From Aminipila terrae (lineage in GTDB: Bacteria > Bacillota > Clostridia > Peptostreptococcales > Anaerovoracaceae), in NCBI RefSeq assembly GCF_010120715.1, contig NZ_CP047591.1, positions 2,418,001 through 2,482,000 of the forward strand: a stretch of 64,000 nucleotides of DNA, read 5' to 3'. The notes under the pieces were generated by a model. That model was not told the origin of the DNA and did not search any database. It saw nothing but the letters and a program-made list of their open reading frames with translations. Positions 56,122-64,000 of this stretch are shown piece by piece (position 1 is the stretch's first letter; the number at the start of each line of letters is the position of its first letter). Position numbers and translations under genes: made by a program.

Positions 56122-56230
56122 AATGCTTGGCTGGGTAGTTGTTTTCTATGGTTTAATGATGATTATATACCTGTATCTGATGAATGCCAATTTATCAACG
56201 GCACCAGTATATGTGTATTCTCAATTTTAA
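56099..56230 (+). CDS. dltX: Small D-alanylation protein DltX
   Basis: A 43-residue protein with one membrane helix (about 9-29, LGWVVVFYGLMMIIYLYLM) and a C-terminal end VYVYSQF that resembles the conserved FIYNEF tail of DltX. In DltX that tail, with its tyrosine, is thought to relay D-alanine outside the cell. The gene starts inside the end of dltD in another frame, so translation is coupled; an in-frame ATG at 56069 is an alternative. In Bacillus and Staphylococcus dltX precedes dltA; here it closes the operon. Confidence 0.75.
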   Translation: MKSSQKFKMLGWVVVFYGLMMIIYLYLMNANLSTAPVYVYSQF

Positions 56231-56236
56231 AGAAAT

Positions 56237-56269
56237 AAAAAAGCCGGATATTATAAACGGCTTTTTTTT
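56237..56269 (+). terminator. Terminator of the dlt operon
   Basis: AAAAGCCG and CGGCTTTT flank an 11-base loop, followed by a T run, between convergent genes. Confidence 0.85.
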
Positions 56270-56277
56270 ATGCCTTT

Positions 56278-57042
56278 TTATTGTTCTGTAACAGCTGAAG
56301 GTTTATTAAAGAAACATGCACACAATATAGCGGTGATGGGGATGATTAAAATACAGCCTATGCCGCTTAGTGTAATAGATATAAACTCCTGACAGAATTG
56401 CTTGGAATTTATCATCTGTGCAAAAGAGAAATCATTGATAAACTGGATAAACAGAGTGAGATATTCTGCGATGTAAATAAAAAATAAAGTATTGATTGTG
56501 GAACTTAATATATCCCTGCCAATGTTTATGCCAGATTGGAACAATCTTTCTTTTGATAAATCCGGATTATTCAGGTGAACTTCATAGAGAGCTGAGGTGA
56601 CTGCAAGGGCTGTATCAATGATAGCCCCTATAAAAACCATTAGAATAACAGATATCTGGATATACATCATATTTCTGCTGATATTTCTTGAATAACCATT
56701 TGAATCCTGGATAGAAAGCTGATCCACAGGAAATCCCTGAATGTTTGATGTAGATACAATCCTGAAGATGAACAGAAAAAGGATTGCAATCACAATCAAT
56801 ACGGATATAAAAGACAGCTTTGTTTTTATATTGATTTCATTCTGATAAAAAAGAGTAACCAGGCTTATGGCGATACAGGATATTATTGTTGATACCAGAG
56901 GATTTAATCCGATGTTAATAACAAAAATAGTGCATAAAAGAATAGCACCATTAAAGGCTAAGGTAATCAGTGATTTTGCAGTTCGGTCGCCTCCAACTAA
57001 AAGAATTAAACCGATAAGGATGATAGTTAATACAATCAGCAT
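56278..57042 (-). CDS. YibE/F-family membrane protein (second gene)
   Basis: A 254-residue polytopic membrane protein with about six helices, containing the YibE/F signature region IGAIIDTALAVTSALYEVHL followed by IGRDILSSTINTLFFIY. The family has no proven function. It follows the longer YibE/F gene on the same strand and overlaps it by seven bases, so the two products probably work together. Confidence 0.85.
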   Translation of the reverse strand: MLIVLTIILIGLILLVGGDRTAKSLITLAFNGAILLCTIFVINIGLNPLVSTIISCIAISLVTLFYQNEINIKTKLSFISVLIVIAILFLFIFRIVSTSNIQGFPVDQLSIQDSNGYSRNISRNMMYIQISVILMVFIGAIIDTALAVTSALYEVHLNNPDLSKERLFQSGINIGRDILSSTINTLFFIYIAEYLTLFIQFINDFSFAQMINSKQFCQEFISITLSGIGCILIIPITAILCACFFNKPSAVTEQ

Positions 57043-58172
57043 TTTCCAATTCTCCTTCCATGTAATAAATAAACAGCTAAAATTGAAAAAGGTATAGCCG
57101 CCACTATTCCGATACTACCCGTTAAAAATCTGGCTACTTCGAAGAATACATTGTACCGGATAACGGTCATAAATTTTATCTGATTCTGCATAGATAAAAT
57201 AAACAGTGGTATACAAGCAGATACATTGGTAAAAAAGATCATGTTGATCATGGTACCAGTAATATCTTCACTCAGTTCCCTGCAGGATGAGAGTAACGCT
57301 TTTCTTGATATGCAGCTGTTCTTCCTTAAAAGTTCTGAAGCACAGGAAGTGATGGTTACAGCGATATCTATAATTGCACCCACGCAGCCCATTAGAATTT
57401 CTGAAAGAAAAAGTAAATCTGCGTCGGAACGTTCATAAGGATGAATCAGATATTCTAGAAATTCATAGTCAATATCCGGGGTAAACCGCATAACAAAATA
57501 AGCCAGTACTGTAACAAAAGCAATAGAGGCCAGTGTAGCACAGAGGGCAATAAAAGTGTTTGTGCTTCTTCCATGTATAAGAAATAAGATTATAGATGAA
57601 AAAAGCACGGACATTACCATGGAGAGCAGCAGAATATTCATCCCCTTATAATTTAAAAGAAGCATCCCATAGAACAAGATAATATTTATAACAAGGCACA
57701 AAAGAGTAAAAAAGCCCTGAGTACCGCCCACAATAATAAGAAGGTCTATTAGTGTAAGGACTACGGCTGCAACGTGATAATCCCGTTTGACCCCTGAAAT
57801 ATTAGCCGTAAAACCATGATCGCCTTTCGTAAGGTTTTCAACAAAAAGGGAGGTTCCAGCAGAATATTTATCATCATATACGAGAGATTCCGCATAGGTA
57901 TTTTGCAGAGTTACCAGTTGTCCTTTATAAGGACCATTTTTTATGACCGCCTTGATATGCTGCTTGTAATAATTCTCTGTGTTACCTGAAACTGAGCTTT
58001 TATTTTCTAAATATGTGTCATGTACAACAGTGGCTTTTACAATAGTGGAATCGTATAAGCTATAATCATTACATACCAAGAAAAAAAGCAATAAACTGGT
58101 CAGGATTATTGCAGAAACTTTAATTATAGTAAATTTTTTAATTTGAAATCTATTATGCATTTTGTTAAACAT
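57036..58172 (-). CDS. YibE/F-family membrane protein (first gene)
   Basis: A 378-residue protein with an N-terminal membrane helix (about 16-36), an extracellular beta-rich part to about residue 125, then about seven helices with the family signature (GCVGAIIDIAVTITSCASEL, ELSEDITGTMINMIFF). The pair arrangement, with a longer YibE-like protein carrying the soluble domain and a shorter partner, is usual in Firmicutes. The promoter region is divergent with the ROK regulator. Confidence 0.85.
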   Translation of the reverse strand: MFNKMHNRFQIKKFTIIKVSAIILTSLLLFFLVCNDYSLYDSTIVKATVVHDTYLENKSSVSGNTENYYKQHIKAVIKNGPYKGQLVTLQNTYAESLVYDDKYSAGTSLFVENLTKGDHGFTANISGVKRDYHVAAVVLTLIDLLIIVGGTQGFFTLLCLVINIILFYGMLLLNYKGMNILLLSMVMSVLFSSIILFLIHGRSTNTFIALCATLASIAFVTVLAYFVMRFTPDIDYEFLEYLIHPYERSDADLLFLSEILMGCVGAIIDIAVTITSCASELLRKNSCISRKALLSSCRELSEDITGTMINMIFFTNVSACIPLFILSMQNQIKFMTVIRYNVFFEVARFLTGSIGIVAAIPFSILAVYLLHGRRIGKC

Positions 58173-58254
58173 CCTTAATATCTAAAAATATATACAGATT
58201 ATATATCCAGAAGGGCAGGATGTCAAAAATCCTTTAGTAGTTTTGGTGTTTTTA

Positions 58255-58283
58255 TTGAAATTAAATCTTATTTGAGGTAAAAT
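58255..58283 (+). promoter_or_regulatory. Promoter of the ROK regulator
   Basis: TTGAAA at 58255-58260, 17 bases, TAAAAT at 58278-58283. The start codon is 48 bases downstream. Confidence 0.6.
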
Positions 58284-58330
58284 GCATTGGTGAGTTTTAT
58301 AAAAGTGTTTTAGAAAAGTAGGGAGGAACT

Positions 58331-59446
58331 ATGGAAAACAGAATGTTATTAAAAGGTAAAAACCGTAATGATATATACAAATTGATTTATGAATCTAAAG
58401 GCATATCAAAGCAGGATATTGCCAGAGTTTTAAATCTCAGTCTGCCAACTGTGAGCCAGAATTTAGCGGAGTTAAAAGACCGGGGGCTTATTGTAGAAGA
58501 TGGGACCTTTGAATCTACAGGAGGAAGAAAAGCCAGGGTCATATGCAGCGTGGATGATTTTAAAGTTGCTTTGGGGCTGGATATTACACGAAATCATGTG
58601 AGTCTGGTGCTGGTAGACTTAAAAGGTTCTGTACTGCACAGCCGCCGTATTCGATATGAATTCAGAGATGAAGAAGAGTTTTACAAAGGATTAGCAGATC
58701 TTATTGACGATTTTGTGGCACAAGGAAATATAAATCCGGAAAAGATACTGGGATTAGGGGTATCTTTACCTGCCATAATAGGTGAAGATGGCAGGAGTAT
58801 AACTTATTTAACGGTATTGCCAGCTCCTGATGATTTATACGACAGAATGTCAAAATATATCAGATATAAGCTGGAATTCTTCAATGATGCCAATTCCGGT
58901 GGATTTGCAGAGTTCTGGCGTAGGGCTTCACAGGACCCCATTGTGTATATTTCTTTAAGTAACAGTGTAGGTGGTGCTATCATGTACTCCCAAAGTTCCT
59001 ATACCGGAATCAATCAGCGAAGTGGGGAATTTGGTCACATAACTCTGGTTCCAGAAGGGAAGAAATGCTATTGCGGACAAAAAGGATGCGCCGATGCATA
59101 TTGCAATGCTAAACTTCTTTCGGATTTGACCGAGGGTAACCTGTCGGAATTCTTTAAACGACTTGATGAAAAGAATCCGGAATGTTTAAAAGCTTTTGAT
59201 GAATACTTGTATTATCTATCACAACTGGTATGCAATCTGAGGATGACCTTTGACTGTGATGTGGTGCTGGGAGGATATGTAGGCAGCCACATGGAAAATC
59301 ATATAGGAAGACTTACTGAACTGGTTAATAAACGAAATCCTTTTGAAAAAGGTGGCAATTATGTAAAGGTATGCAACTATAAGTTTGAGGCTTCTGCAGT
59401 AGGAGCGGCATTGCATTATCTGGACAATTACATTATGAATGTGTAG
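58331..59446 (+). CDS. ROK-family (NagC/XylR-type) transcriptional repressor
   Basis: 371 residues. An N-terminal winged helix (GISKQDIARVLNLSLPTVSQN) is joined to a ROK sugar-kinase-like domain. The zinc motif CYCGQKGCADAYC and the preceding GEFGHITL are intact. The first phosphate loop (ALGLDITRNHVSLVLVDLKG) is modified, as in repressors without kinase activity. It lies directly upstream of a sugar ABC transporter and probably represses it when its sugar is absent. GGGAGG precedes the ATG. It ends in TAG. Confidence 0.9.
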   Translation: MENRMLLKGKNRNDIYKLIYESKGISKQDIARVLNLSLPTVSQNLAELKDRGLIVEDGTFESTGGRKARVICSVDDFKVALGLDITRNHVSLVLVDLKGSVLHSRRIRYEFRDEEEFYKGLADLIDDFVAQGNINPEKILGLGVSLPAIIGEDGRSITYLTVLPAPDDLYDRMSKYIRYKLEFFNDANSGGFAEFWRRASQDPIVYISLSNSVGGAIMYSQSSYTGINQRSGEFGHITLVPEGKKCYCGQKGCADAYCNAKLLSDLTEGNLSEFFKRLDEKNPECLKAFDEYLYYLSQLVCNLRMTFDCDVVLGGYVGSHMENHIGRLTELVNKRNPFEKGGNYVKVCNYKFEASAVGAALHYLDNYIMNV

Positions 59447-59483
59447 AAAAGTTTTATAATATTTTAAAATTTAAATGAAAAGA

Positions 59484-59512
59484 TTGACATGAAAATCAGT
59501 AAAGTGTATACT
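59484..59512 (+). promoter_or_regulatory. Strong promoter of the sugar ABC operon
   Basis: Consensus TTGACA at 59484-59489, 17 bases, TATACT at 59507-59512. The 90 bases between it and the ATPase gene probably hold the ROK operator; I could not define one with certainty. Confidence 0.75.
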
Positions 59513-59602
59513 TTTTATAAACTTATGTAAAGTAGATATACAAAAGTATTTGACATATCGGTCGAAATTTGGTCAAATTTTGGAAGGAAAGGGGACTTTA
59601 CC

Positions 59603-61096
59603 ATGAGCGAGGAAATAAAATTAAGAGTTTCTCAAATAGAAAAATCTTTTCCAGGAGTTAAAGCTCTTGATAAAATTGACTTTTCAGTTCGCAAAGGTAC
59701 GGTTCATGCTCTTTGCGGAGAGAATGGAGCCGGAAAATCAACCCTGATGAAGATTATAAATGGTATTTACAAGCCGGAGGCAGGGCAGATTTATATTGAT
59801 GAACAGCCGGTGCAGGTTAAAGACCCAATACAGGCACGGAATCTGGGCATTGCCATGATTGCTCAGGAGCTTAATTATGTTCCGGAAATGTCGGTAGAAG
59901 AAAACTTATTTCTGGGAAGGCTTCCAGTAAATAATTTTGGAAAAGTTAAATGGAGAGAGGTTCGACAGAATACTTTAAAATTCCTGAAGGATGAAGGACT
60001 GCATTATAAACCGGATCAGAAACTGAAAACTTTAACTGTTTCAGATATACAAATGCTGGAAATCATTAAAGCTATTTCTAATGATGCACAGGTAATTGTA
60101 ATGGATGAACCAACGTCAGCCATTACCCAGAAAGAAGTAGATTTACTGTTTAAAAAGATAGCCCTTTTAAAGGAAAAAGGGGTAAGTATTATTTACATAT
60201 CCCATAAATTAGATGAGGTTTTCCAAATTGCAGATGACATCACGGTATTCAGAGACGGAACCGTTGTAAAGAGTATGAGAGCAGATGAAACGGATATCAA
60301 TGAAGTCATCGCCATGATGGTAGGACGCAAGATGGAAAATATATATCCTAAAGAAAAACTGCAAACTGGTGAAACTCTTTTAGAGGTTAAAGATTTATGC
60401 AGTGATAACCTATATGAAAATGTTTCATTCCATTTAGACAGAGGTGAAATCATAGGATTTGCCGGATTAGTGGGAGCCGGGAGGACAGAGGTAATGAGAT
60501 CTTTGTTCGGATTGGATAGTATATCTTCCGGAGAAGTTTATATTTCAGGAAAAAAGACTTCCATCAGAAATGTAGCAGGAAGTATCAGAAACGGCATGAT
60601 TATGCTTTCAGAAGACAGAAGAAGATATGGAATCGTTCCAGTGAGAAGTGTTATGGAGAATGCCAGTCTGTCCTCTTTAGAGCAATTTGTATATGGAGGA
60701 TACGCTCATAGGAAAAAGGAGAAAGATACTGTGAAATCATATTTTCACAAGATGAATGTGAAGACTCCTACTCTTGAAACAAGTATTCAGTCTTTATCCG
60801 GCGGCAATCAACAGAAAGTACTGTTAGCAAAATGGATGCTAAGAAATCCGGATATTATGATTTTGGATGAACCTACAAGAGGTATCGATGTAGGGGCCAA
60901 GTTCGAAATATACAAACTGATGACGGAAATGGCCAGAGAGGGCAAAGGCGTTATAATGGTCTCATCAGAGCTGCCTGAACTTATTGGCATGTGTGACCGT
61001 ATATACGTTATGTGTCAGGGCAGAATTGAAGGGGAACTCCAGAAAGAAGAGTTTTCCCAGGAAGCAATCATGAAGTTTGCTACAGGAACATGTTAA
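59603..61096 (+). CDS. Sugar ABC transporter ATPase (RbsA/MglA/XylG type)
   Basis: A 497-residue double ATPase for uptake of a monosaccharide. The first half has Walker A GENGAGKST, Walker B VIVMDEPTSAI and the H-loop YISHKLDEV. The second half has the degenerate Walker A GLVGAGRTEVM, signature LSGGNQQKVLLAKWM and LDEPTRGIDVG. The degenerate second site is normal for this class. AAAGGGG precedes the ATG. The operon continues with permease and binding protein. The sugar is not defined; the absence of a kinase or RbsD nearby leaves ribose, xylose or others open. Confidence 0.93.
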   Translation: MSEEIKLRVSQIEKSFPGVKALDKIDFSVRKGTVHALCGENGAGKSTLMKIINGIYKPEAGQIYIDEQPVQVKDPIQARNLGIAMIAQELNYVPEMSVEENLFLGRLPVNNFGKVKWREVRQNTLKFLKDEGLHYKPDQKLKTLTVSDIQMLEIIKAISNDAQVIVMDEPTSAITQKEVDLLFKKIALLKEKGVSIIYISHKLDEVFQIADDITVFRDGTVVKSMRADETDINEVIAMMVGRKMENIYPKEKLQTGETLLEVKDLCSDNLYENVSFHLDRGEIIGFAGLVGAGRTEVMRSLFGLDSISSGEVYISGKKTSIRNVAGSIRNGMIMLSEDRRRYGIVPVRSVMENASLSSLEQFVYGGYAHRKKEKDTVKSYFHKMNVKTPTLETSIQSLSGGNQQKVLLAKWMLRNPDIMILDEPTRGIDVGAKFEIYKLMTEMAREGKGVIMVSSELPELIGMCDRIYVMCQGRIEGELQKEEFSQEAIMKFATGTC

Positions 61097-61112
61097 GGGA
61101 GGATGTAAAACA

Positions 61113-62143
61113 ATGAGACTAAGGGATAGTGCAAGCACAGCAATGCAGAAATACTCCATATTTTTTGTTTTGCTGGTAATGATATTTATATCGGCCGCTA
61201 TGAATGATAATTTTTCAGTGCAGGAAATCTTACAAATATAGGAAGACAGCTGGCTGTTGCAACTATACTGGCTTATGGTGAAATGCTACTTATTATCAGC
61301 GGTATGCTGGATTTATCGGCTGGTGCAGTTTTAGCACTTTCCGGTGTGCTTTCAGTAAATTTTTATAAGACTACTGGCTCACTGCTGGGAGCCTTTTTAG
61401 TAGCTATTGCAGTAGCAGTTGCCTGTAACCTTGTAAATGCCTTTTTTGTGGCAAACTGCAAAATGCCAGCATTTATTGTTACTTTAGCCATGACCATGGC
61501 AGCAAGGGGTTTGGCTCTGTTATATACCCAGGGTCAGAATATTCTTCAGATTGGAGATTACAGAATATTTGGACAGGGAAAACTGACAGACATACCAATT
61601 CTGGAGAAAATAACATTTTTGGATTCGGTGCCTATTCCCATAGTTTTCTTGATACTAATGACTATAATCATCTGGTATATATTAAATCATACTAAGTTTG
61701 GGCGCTCTCTTTATGCTATAGGAGGGAACGAAGAAGCCGCTATTGCGTCTGGAATCAATGTAATTTCATCAAAATATAAAGCGTTCATTATAAATGGTAT
61801 TCTTGTGGGAATATCCGGAGTACTTTTCATGTCACGTGTAAATGCAGGACTTCCAAATGGTGCTGTGGGATATGAAATGGAAGGTCTGACAGCTGCCATT
61901 GTAGGTGGCACAAGTTTCTCCGGCGGAGTGGGTACTACTCTGGGAACCATGGTTGGCTCTTTCATCATCGGATGTTTAAACAACATTATGAATCTCCAGG
62001 GCGTAGACTCCTACGTACAGCAGGTTGTTAAAGGCGGTATCATTGTAGCTGCTGTTCTTTATGATCTGAAATTTAAAAACAAAAAAAGCGTTAAAGTAAT
62101 TTTAGGAAATAAAGATAAGAAGAACAATGAAAATGTTAATTAA
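61113..62143 (+). CDS. Sugar ABC transporter permease (RbsC type), frameshifted
   Basis: A polytopic permease of 343 residues after repair. Family signatures are LIISGMLDLSAGAVLALSG, MTMAARGLALLYTQGQ, AIGGNEEAAIASGI and LTAAIVGGTSFSGGVGT. The frame breaks at five T (61211-61215); a sixth gives NDNFFSAGNLTNIGRQLAV and links the N-terminal helix to the rest. The ATG at 61113 follows AGGGAGGA, 17 bases after the ATPase gene. Confidence 0.9.
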
Positions 62144-62204
62144 TTTTTTAAGGCTCCAATTTTATTTATTATATAAATGTAAAGAAAGAAAGGAAAAGAG
62201 CATT

Positions 62205-63188
62205 ATGAAAAAGAAAATTTTATCCCTTCTATTAGTTTTAACTCTTGTATTTGCCACATTTGCAGCTTGTGGAAAAGCTGAAAGCAAATCCGATGATAAA
62301 GAAGGCAAGACTTATAAGGTAGCTTATATCGCCAGAGCTCAGTCTGACTCTTTTGCTGCATGGCTTGCAAATGAAATGAAGGCAGCCGCAAAGGAATATA
62401 AAGACATTGATCTTGAAGTCTTTGATGGACAGGCTGATGACGAAAAAGAAAATGCTGCAATCGAAAATGCCATTTCTAATGGATTTGATGCAATCATTGT
62501 TCAGCCAAACAATGGTGAGGCTCAGAGACCTTATGTAGAACAGGTTGTTGACGCTGGTATCATTGCTATCACCACTAATGCTCGTATTGATGGCATTAAA
62601 GGTGCTTCTTCCGTTGACGCAGACCCATATCTTCAGGCTAAAGTTAATGCAGAACAGGCAATCAAACAGGTACCACAGAATGGAAGAGTTGTTGTTCTAA
62701 AGGGACCTTCAGGAAACTTCCACGCAGATGAAAGACTAAAAGCATGGAAAGAAGTATTCTTTAAAGCAAGACCAGACGTAAAAATTGTTGGTGAAGATTT
62801 TGCAAACTGGAATAAAGATGAAGCTATGCAGCTGATGGAAGACTGGGTTACATCACAGGGTAAAATTGATGCTATTATTTCTATGAATGATAATATGGCA
62901 GCAGGCGCTTTGGAAGTAGTTAAGGATAATCCAGATTATAAGAATATTTTATCTTACGGTGTAGATGGCACTGCAGAAGCTTGTCTTCTTATTGAACAGG
63001 GTAAGATGACTTCAACTTGCTTACAGTCTGCAATCGATCTTGCAAAATTAAATATGGAAACGGTTCACAAACTACTAACAGGTGAAGAAAAACAAATCGA
63101 TACAAATATTGAAGAAGTACTTATCACAAAGGATAATGCAAGCCAGTATGTAAAAATGTACCGAGAAAGAGGACTAATCACTGAGTAA
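62205..63188 (+). CDS. Sugar-binding lipoprotein of the ABC transporter
   Basis: A periplasmic-binding-protein-type receptor (RbsB/Peripla_BP_4 family) of 327 residues, tethered by lipid. The signal peptide ends in a lipobox, ATFAAC, about residues 16-21. The mature domain shows YKVAYIARAQSDSFAAW, DAIIVQPNNGEAQ and YGVDGTAEACLLIEQGK. The ATG at 62205 follows AAAGGAAAAG; an earlier in-frame ATG at 62127 would add a non-signal extension and lies in the 3' end of the permease gene. High codon bias fits strong expression. Confidence 0.92.
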   Translation: MKKKILSLLLVLTLVFATFAACGKAESKSDDKEGKTYKVAYIARAQSDSFAAWLANEMKAAAKEYKDIDLEVFDGQADDEKENAAIENAISNGFDAIIVQPNNGEAQRPYVEQVVDAGIIAITTNARIDGIKGASSVDADPYLQAKVNAEQAIKQVPQNGRVVVLKGPSGNFHADERLKAWKEVFFKARPDVKIVGEDFANWNKDEAMQLMEDWVTSQGKIDAIISMNDNMAAGALEVVKDNPDYKNILSYGVDGTAEACLLIEQGKMTSTCLQSAIDLAKLNMETVHKLLTGEEKQIDTNIEEVLITKDNASQYVKMYRERGLITE

Positions 63189-63202
63189 TTAATGACTGAT
63201 AT

Positions 63203-63238
63203 AAAGGTGCCTTGAGACTAAATTAAGGCACCTTTCTT
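63203..63238 (+). terminator. Terminator after the binding-protein gene
   Basis: AAAGGTGCCTT (63203-63213) and AAGGCACCTTT (63225-63235), followed by CTTAT. It lies 32 bases before the dehydrogenase start, so it may only partly stop transcription. Confidence 0.75.
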
Positions 63239-63269
63239 ATATAACAGAAAAGAAAGGATATAAAGGCAT

Positions 63270-64000
63270 ATGAAAAACAGAGCAGCTTATATGACAGAGC
63301 TAAATAAAATGGAAATCCGTGAAATACCTGTACCTGAAGTGAAAGAACAGGAGGTATTGGTCAAGCTTGAATACGTGGGCATATGTGGCTCCGATGTTCA
63401 TTACTTTCACGATGGCAGATGCGGAGACTTTGTAGTAGATGGAGAATTTATGCTGGGGCATGAATGTGCAGGCACAATAGTTAAATTGGGAAGTGGTGTA
63501 ACTAATCTTACAATCGGTGACAAGGTAGCCTTGGAACCTGGTATTACCTGCGGCCAGTGTGAATTCTGCAAAACAGGAAGATATAATCTTTGCCCGGATG
63601 TACAGTTCTTAGCTACTCCTCCAGTTCAGGGATGCTATGAAAACTATATTGCATTTCCTGCCAATATGTGCTTTAAGCTACCAGAGAAGATATCCACCAA
63701 AGAAGGGGCATTAGTAGAACCTTTATCTGTAGGCATGCACGCAGCATCTCAGGGACAGATTGGACTTGGAGACCAGGTAGTCATTCTTGGTGCAGGATGT
63801 ATAGGACTTGTTACATTACTTGCATGCAAGGCTTACGGTGCTACAGACATTACAGTAGTAGATGTTATTCCTAAGCGCCTTGAATATGCAAAGAAACTAG
63901 GAGCAACAAGAACAATAAATGGTAAGAATACAGATGTTATCGCTGAAATAGAAAAACTGACAAATGGCATGGGCGTAGAAAAAGTAATTGAAACAGCAGG
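63270..64000 (+). CDS. Zinc-dependent sugar-alcohol dehydrogenase (MDR family), partial
   Basis: The first 243 residues of a medium-chain dehydrogenase resembling sorbitol or xylitol dehydrogenase; the gene runs off the window. Catalytic zinc ligands lie in VGICGSDVHYF and MLGHECAG, with Glu in LVEPLSVGMHA. The structural zinc loop is CGQCEFCKTGRYNLC. The NAD-binding loop is VILGAGCIGLV, and an aspartate follows in TVVDVIPKRL, favouring NAD over NADP. It lies after the sugar ABC transporter, so the imported compound may be a polyol or a sugar handled through one. Confidence 0.9.
   Translation, partial: MKNRAAYMTELNKMEIREIPVPEVKEQEVLVKLEYVGICGSDVHYFHDGRCGDFVVDGEFMLGHECAGTIVKLGSGVTNLTIGDKVALEPGITCGQCEFCKTGRYNLCPDVQFLATPPVQGCYENYIAFPANMCFKLPEKISTKEGALVEPLSVGMHAASQGQIGLGDQVVILGAGCIGLVTLLACKAYGATDITVVDVIPKRLEYAKKLGATRTINGKNTDVIAEIEKLTNGMGVEKVIETA

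Noticed and set aside
1..64000. CRISPR arrays, insertion sequences, prophage or rRNA
   Set aside because: No regularly spaced repeats, transposase or integrase genes, phage structural genes or rRNA sequence were found. The only tRNA I recognise is tRNA-Pyl.

Overview
This 64 kb window comes from a low-GC, spore-forming, Gram-positive anaerobe of the Clostridia. Supporting signs are a dlt operon for teichoic-acid D-alanylation, an S-layer-anchored protein, a SleB-type cortex hydrolase, a glycyl radical enzyme, several radical SAM enzymes and strong AGGAGG ribosome binding sites. I cannot name the species from sequence alone. Gut or sediment methylamine users that carry the bacterial pyrrolysine system are the natural comparison.

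Layout. 1-4.3 kb: drug-efflux and small membrane genes plus an orphan 515-residue protein. 4.4-12 kb: a glycyl radical enzyme with its activase, an AraC-type regulator, an aldo/keto reductase and a PocR-domain regulator. 12.2-26.5 kb: the core of the window, a methylamine and pyrrolysine island. It holds two corrinoid proteins, mttB and mtbB (each with one in-frame amber codon), an MtbA-like methyltransferase fused to a thioredoxin-like domain, a MetH-activation-like protein, a RamA/RACo corrinoid reductive activase, pylB, pylC, pylSc, pylD, tRNA-Pyl(CUA), a CobW-type GTPase, pylSn and a PadR regulator. 26.7-39.3 kb: an MFS permease, a chemotaxis receptor, a SleB-like hydrolase, PgeF, XpaC/TelA, a GAF-GGDEF protein and a DUF4127-SLH surface protein. 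39.4-43.1 kb: an efflux operon with its MarR regulator. 43.1-51.8 kb: a radical SAM protein, a dynamin-like GTPase, a histidine kinase with a sigma-54 response regulator, and a sigma-54-promoted permease/cysteine-hydrolase pair. 52-56.3 kb: dltABCD plus a small dltX. 56.3-64 kb: a YibE/F pair, a ROK regulator, a ribose-type sugar ABC transporter and the start of a zinc alcohol dehydrogenase.

How the island works. MttB and MtbB move a methyl group from tri- and dimethylamine to the cob(I)alamin of the small corrinoid proteins. Their active sites need pyrrolysine, which PylBCD make, PylSc plus PylSn charge onto tRNA-Pyl, and the ribosome inserts at TAG. RamA/RACo re-reduces corrinoid that oxidises by accident. 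The UroD-fold methyltransferase would take the methyl group onward. It lacks the usual zinc-ligand histidine and carries a thioredoxin-like tail, so its acceptor is the main open question here.

Sequence quality. Ten genes are broken by twelve single-base deletions. In each case one added base in a homopolymer restores a full-length family member, and nine of the twelve runs are G or C. I annotate these as single genes because the pattern points to sequencing or assembly error rather than decay. About a fifth of the genes end in TAG, three of them in tandem TAG TAG, which matters in a genome that can decode TAG.
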